From: Perilla frutescens | Lineage: Eukaryota; Streptophyta; Magnoliopsida; Lamiales; Lamiaceae | Direction of reading: 5' to 3' | Assembly (NCBI GenBank): GCA_026008535.1 | Contig: BRKX01000015.1 | Location: 25,069,501-25,133,500, forward strand | Length of the DNA: 64,000 nucleotides | Part shown: positions 59,654 to 64,000 of the stretch, one piece after another | How positions within the stretch are numbered: position 1 is the stretch's first letter | Layout of the letters: each line of letters begins with the position of its first letter | Notes under the pieces: model-generated | Seen by the model: only the letters and a program-made list of their open reading frames with translations | Told to the model about the DNA's origin: nothing | Databases searched by the model: none | Position numbers and translations under genes: made by a program

Positions 59654-60833
59654 GGATATGGATCATATGAGAACACTTTGTTGGTGTGAGAAATGAGAAC
59701 CCATCTTACATCATCCAATTTAATGATCCAATGGTTGAGATTTAAGGTGGCAATTTTGTAAATAATAGGGCAAAAAATAAAGGAAGGAGGGCTATTTTCG
59801 TCCAAATCCATTAAAAATAATGATGTCAGCAATTAAAAAAAATCTTAAAAACTTTAACCGACCATAACTTGCTCGTTTTTAATCCAATGCACACAAAAAA
59901 TATATCAAATTAAAGCTCTCTTCATGTTCTTTCATTTAAGATGTCGAAAGGCTATGTTTAGATGAAAATATATGAGCGAAAAATAAAAAAGAAAATTTTT
60001 TACGCCTGCCCAGGTTGTAAATGCTTTCGTTAGCATATAATTATTCTTCGTCAGCATTATGATAACATATGCTAACGAAGCATTTGTCATATGCTAACAT
60101 AATGTATTCGCTGTGCTAACAAAGAATTATCATAATGCTAGCGTAATATAAAGTTATTAGGGTTTATTAAATCTCAATTATGGTTTATTTAATCTCGATT
60201 ATAATTTATTCCATCTAATTATCATTATTTTTTTAAAAATTAATTTTTTATTTATAGTTCTTAATTGATTATTATGGTTTATCCCATCCAATTATGGTTT
60301 ATAACGTATGTTGACAGAGTATTGTCATATGCTAACATAGTATATTCGCAATGCTGACGAAGCAAAACCATAATGCTAACGTAGTATAAATATATTATTA
60401 TTATGATTTGTTCCAACTCATTTAGGATTTACCACATCCAATCAATGTTTATTTCATCTAATTAGATTTATTTCATCCAATTATGATTTTTTTTTCATTT
60501 AATTAGAGTTTATTAAATCAAATTAGGTTTATAATTAATTTTTAAAATATTTTTTTCGCTAACAATATTTGAAAACTTTAATTAGCATACCTATAATTCT
60601 TCGTTAGCATGATGATAATACTTAGTTAGCATAACGATTTGTTATTAAATCCTCCGCGATTTTTATAAGAATTACCAAATTACGTTAATACCCCCGCGCG
60701 AAAAACTTTTCAAATATTACAGAATTGCCACCGCCTTTTTCATCAAATCTAGACCTTTGATTTTTGATGGATGTGTAATGTGAGATGTGTTCTCATTTCT
60801 CACACAAGGAGTTGTTTTTATATGACCCCAACC

Positions 60834-60835
<2 letters not shown>
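59654..60835. mobile_element. 1.2-kb non-autonomous element (family E, member 3), (TA)n-flanked
   Basis: Left end GGATCATATGAGAACAC, GTGTGAGAAATGAGAACC; right end inverted reads GGTCATATAAAAACAAC, GTGTGAGAAATGAGAACA. The arms remain alignable for about 100 bp (both include AAGGTGGCAATTTTGTAA or its variant). The interior (60030-60660) repeats TTAGCAT, ATGCTAAC and TTCGTTAGCATAA motifs in both directions. Its right half is homologous to 23400-24015. Confidence 0.82.

Positions 60836-60866
<31 letters not shown>
60836..60866. repeat. (TA)n microsatellite closing the element cluster
   Basis: Uninterrupted TA run directly right of member 3. Confidence 0.9.
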
Positions 60867-60869
<3 letters not shown>

Positions 60870-61555
60870 TTTGTGGTTAACAACTATATATAGTTGGTAG
60901 CTAACACGATCCCATAATTAAAAGTTCATAGATTATAAACAAAGACATGCTAAGTAGAAATATTTTATGCATATATACCCACTTGCATAACGGTTGTGGG
61001 TATAAACAAAAGTAAATAAAGACACATGCATGTATAACATTAGAAAAAAGTTCTTTTTCTGCTATTTCAGTTAATTCAGGCTGATGAATATATATATATA
61101 TATACCTCCAACTAGGTACGTAGTACTGGATACATAAATGAAAATAATATATGACTTTACCCCAACATCTGCTTTAGTGCTCCTTTTATATTTTGCATTA
61201 TCAAGAATCGAGGAAGGATCTTTAACTTAAAGCAGTAATTGCCTTTAGCCTCTTTGGAGAGTGGGTGCTTTATTTTTTTTTATATATAGCATTAAATTCA
61301 TTTTTTATTCTTACATTATTACGTAACATATTATTTGTATGAAATATTGAACTCCATCTTTCATATATATGGATATATCTTTTGAATAATAAATTAAATA
61401 ACGCAATTAAAACAGAAACACTGAACTTATAAACACGAGCTATATATACATACATTAATTGATAAAAAGCATTGAAGCTAAGGGTCCCATATCCCATTTA
61501 TATATGGACATTGATTGATATTTGCACATTCCTTTCTTAGATATTGGAGAGTGAG

Positions 61556-61588
<33 letters not shown>

Positions 61589-63450
61589 TGAATATTGGAG
61601 AGAGAAAGAGATAGCTGGTTGTGGGAGTGGGAACTTTGAAAAATATTTAGCATATCTCTCATTTTGTCCATCATCATACTATCATAGTGATAGAGGAGCA
61701 CAATCTAGATCGTGGATATTCCATAGTTCATTTCATATATTTTCCTAAGATTGGTTGAAATTAAGGAGCGAAAAGAGCACTCGATCTCACACTTTACAAG
61801 TTCACAAGATATATTATTTTTTAAATCAAAAATGTTACACTCTCATTCATCCCAACATACTTTTATTTATTTATATGGTATACTAGATAAGATAGAAAAA
61901 AATTTATAAAGTTGCCTTATCAACACTAGAAAACCTTTTTCTATAAATCAATTCATAAAATACTTAATATTATATTTTCTCAAATTGTAACAGATTTCCC
62001 GAAATCCTTGATTAGACGGAAACATGCACAATTAAGAGTGTGAAGAAAAAAAATAAAGGAAGTCAAGTAAACTATATTATATAAAGAAAAATGAGAGAAG
62101 ATTATTAGAGGATTATATATAACCACAAGTAGTACGTCGATCGGTTATTCAACAAAGACCTAAGCTGAAGATATATAAAAAGAAAATTAAACGAAACAAA
62201 ATTCAATTCTCATAATCCTATTTCTTGTGAATCTAAATTTCAAGTAGATTCTCAAGGTTCGAACAAATTAATTGATCGATCAGTAAAGTGAAAAATTGTT
62301 TTCATCAATTACAGGTTACAACTATAATATTATTTCTTTTAAATACGCAATATTGTAATATCCACGTGTGAGTTGTGAAAACATGGCGAATATTAAGGGA
62401 TTGAATTAGATCTTTTGTAGCCCTAGGTTGTACTTCGCCGTACGTAATATCAATCAATATATATTACCAAAGTGGGAGGAGTCGGACCACAATCCTAAAA
62501 AAAAACAAAATCAAATAAAGTTGACTCTTTACTTTCTTTGAACTGAGCTAAAATGAAGTGTATGCCTTTTTAATTGAATTTAATTACTACTACTACTACT
62601 ACTATGATTTGATACTATATATATATATATATATATATATATCTTATGAACGTACATAATTATTTGAAAAAATATATTATATAATTATAATTAATAGAAT
62701 TTCTTACAAGCAAAGTGTTGGAAGCATTCTTTCTCGTTGATCTAGTCTAAAGATCATTGTCTTAATCATTAATCAAATCCAGATTTCCGTACACTACAAT
62801 TACAGGAATCTTTTTAGTTGACGGAATAACTTATTTGTTGGTGAAAAAGAATGCATCAGAATCCTATACTATAATTATCATCCCATAATTACCTTTTAAA
62901 AAAACAAATAAAAAAATTGTTCTAGTTTTTCTTCACAGGGTCAAATCAAATAAAAAATAATAATTGTCTAAGTTGGAAAAGTTGTGGTAAATAAAGTAGT
63001 AGTTTCTGTGGTGTACTTTATAATTAAGAAGAATAAAGCAATGAGAATGAAGCAAATCCAACTATCTAATTCGAGGTGAGAGTTGCAATAATCTTTCAAG
63101 TAGAAATTTGTTATATATTCATGGTCATAAATTTGAAATATAACAGATTTGGGTTTTGTGCGTGTGTTTTAGGGGGTCAAGCTCAATTGCTCAAATACAA
63201 AAACATTTAGTAAAAGACTCCACTCTTGACGGTGCGAAATTATTTTTGGCTTATTCAGACTTTCATGGAATCAAGCAAGCTGATGTCAACGTCAGCTTTA
63301 AGAGAATCACACACGAGAGGTAAACCGTACTAAAAAATTTCAAAATTTAGTAAGGTTTACTCGCCGTATGAGACCTCAACAATATTTGGTTTTCAACTTA
63401 ACTGGAAAAGAATATGGGGGTCCAACTTCTGTAGATAAAAGAAAGAGCAA
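60867..63450. other. Intergenic DNA with microsatellites, no gene recognised
   Basis: Holds (TA)n at 61087-61103, (CT)n and (CA)n at 61556-61586, (ACT)n at 62586-62603 and (AT)n at 62615-62642. The frame at 61515-61748 spans the CT/CA run and matches nothing. AT-rich otherwise. Confidence 0.55.
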
Positions 63451-63924
63451 GTGACCCTAATAATATCAAAATGTTTTTATCATATAATATCACACATCAT
63501 TACAGGACTCAGTAGCTACTTGCCATTGTTAATGTTTTTGCAACTTGCAACAATCAATCCACAGAAAAGCCCAGATAATCGACACCGCCTCGGCCCTCCA
63601 CGGTTTTATACTCAAGATACACACAAGCCCATACGCATCATATCAGATAAAAAACTGTAGGAAGGTGTTGGAACCTAACAATGTTCACTTAATAAATTGG
63701 CATAATTCCACAAAAGATATCAGTATTCCAGCACAAAATGGAAAGATTTTGCAAAGATGAAAGAGTTCATAATTTGGCTCTGTTAATAGATCAATCTGGT
63801 AGGCAATATAACACCGGAATAGTGTACTAGTTCCACTTGTTGGCAAGCATTATTAATAAAGGTAGCAATTAAATGGTCGGATGTAGTTTGAAATGTTAAC
63901 CCGAATCCACGAAAAAAGCAGGAA
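63451..63924 (-). other. Probable 3' UTR of the 6-phosphogluconate dehydrogenase gene
   Basis: It lies directly downstream of the TGA at 63925-63927 on the minus strand and is less AT-rich than the DNA to its left. The end point is a guess. Plus-strand frames here (63451-63660, 63545-63760) match nothing. Confidence 0.4.
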
Positions 63925-64000
63925 TCACATCTTTGACTGCTTGGCAATCTTAAACCATTCAGTATGGAATGCGCCTGGCATATCAGTCCTCTCATAAGTG
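63925..64000 (-). CDS. PGD2: 6-phosphogluconate dehydrogenase, C-terminal end (partial), with peroxisomal signal SKM
   Basis: Only the last 24 sense codons and the stop are inside the window. They read TYERTD, then PGAFHTEW, then FKIAKQSKM and stop. The pattern (H)TY-x-R-x-D-x-x-G-x-FHTEW is the conserved C-terminal end of 6-phosphogluconate dehydrogenases, which oxidise 6-phosphogluconate to ribulose 5-phosphate with release of CO2 and NADPH in the oxidative pentose phosphate pathway. The final SKM is a recognised plant PTS1 peroxisome signal. In Arabidopsis, PGD2 is the cytosolic/peroxisomal isoform, ending in an SK-type tripeptide, so the PGD2 group is the best guess. Assignment rests on 25 residues. 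Confidence 0.82.
   Translation of the reverse strand, partial: TYERTDMPGAFHTEWFKIAKQSKM

Noticed and set aside
61515..61750. Possible miRNA precursor near the CT/CA microsatellites
   Set aside because: I compared it by eye with the common plant miRNA families I remember and found neither a match nor a convincing foldback.

Overview
The window looks like nuclear DNA of a eudicot plant. It is AT-rich, has GT-AG introns with plant-type exons, plant-specific gene families (TTM with fused uridine-kinase domain, LAG1/LOH ceramide synthase, SOB FIVE-LIKE, ATL RING-H2), and plant transposon types throughout. The species cannot be read from the sequence; an asterid is a weak guess. Only about 10 percent of the window is host gene.

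Host genes, left to right. (1) 1-5165, minus: a TTM1/TTM2-type gene whose 3' part lies outside the left edge; six coding exons are resolved (377 residues) and the reading frame is preserved at every junction. (2) 26457-30203, minus: a complete six-exon LAG1/LOH ceramide synthase of 308 residues. (3) 40975-42599, plus: a SOFL (SOB FIVE-LIKE) gene with a 141-residue coding exon, a likely 5' leader exon and a TATA box. (4) 43725-44429, minus: an intronless ATL-type RING-H2 E3 ligase of 234 residues. (5) 63925-64000, minus: the last 25 codons of a 6-phosphogluconate dehydrogenase ending in the peroxisomal signal SKM, with the rest beyond the right edge. From memory, the order TTM2, TLC/LAG1-domain gene, SOFL1 matches Arabidopsis At1g26190, At1g26200, At1g26210, so genes 1 to 3 look like a conserved microsyntenic block inflated here by about 30 kb of transposons.

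The spaces between genes are dense with transposons, many nested. Eight Mutator-like non-autonomous elements have exact 9- or 11-bp target-site duplications (TSDs): 6496-6719, 9339-10284, 13123-13238, 14390-14781, 14983-15891, 32252-32520, 33483-34424 and 51972-52437. The 33483 element carries a short GRF zinc-finger-like gene fragment. There are several Stowaway-like MITEs, a tRNA-derived SINE with a 13-bp TSD, a second SINE split by a hAT-like element that itself holds two MITEs, a 5'-truncated LINE with a 20-bp TSD, an internally deleted Copia element (46512-49256) and several LTR-like remnants.

The most unusual region is 53800-60870. Three successive elements of about 5.0, 0.7 and 1.2 kb are separated and bounded by (TA)n microsatellites. 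They share degenerate termini reading ATGAGAACC, and each carries its own array of a short motif with the core TTAGC/GCTAA. In the 5-kb element the motif (TTTGCTAAT and variants, more than 30 copies on the right) points in opposite directions in the two halves. A relative of the third element's right half lies at 23400-24015, and another TTAGC-type array (TTAGCATTAC) lies at 21150-21600. I know of rice and maize elements that target TA microsatellites, but I cannot place this family.

No rRNA gene, true tRNA gene, CRISPR array or prokaryotic feature was seen.
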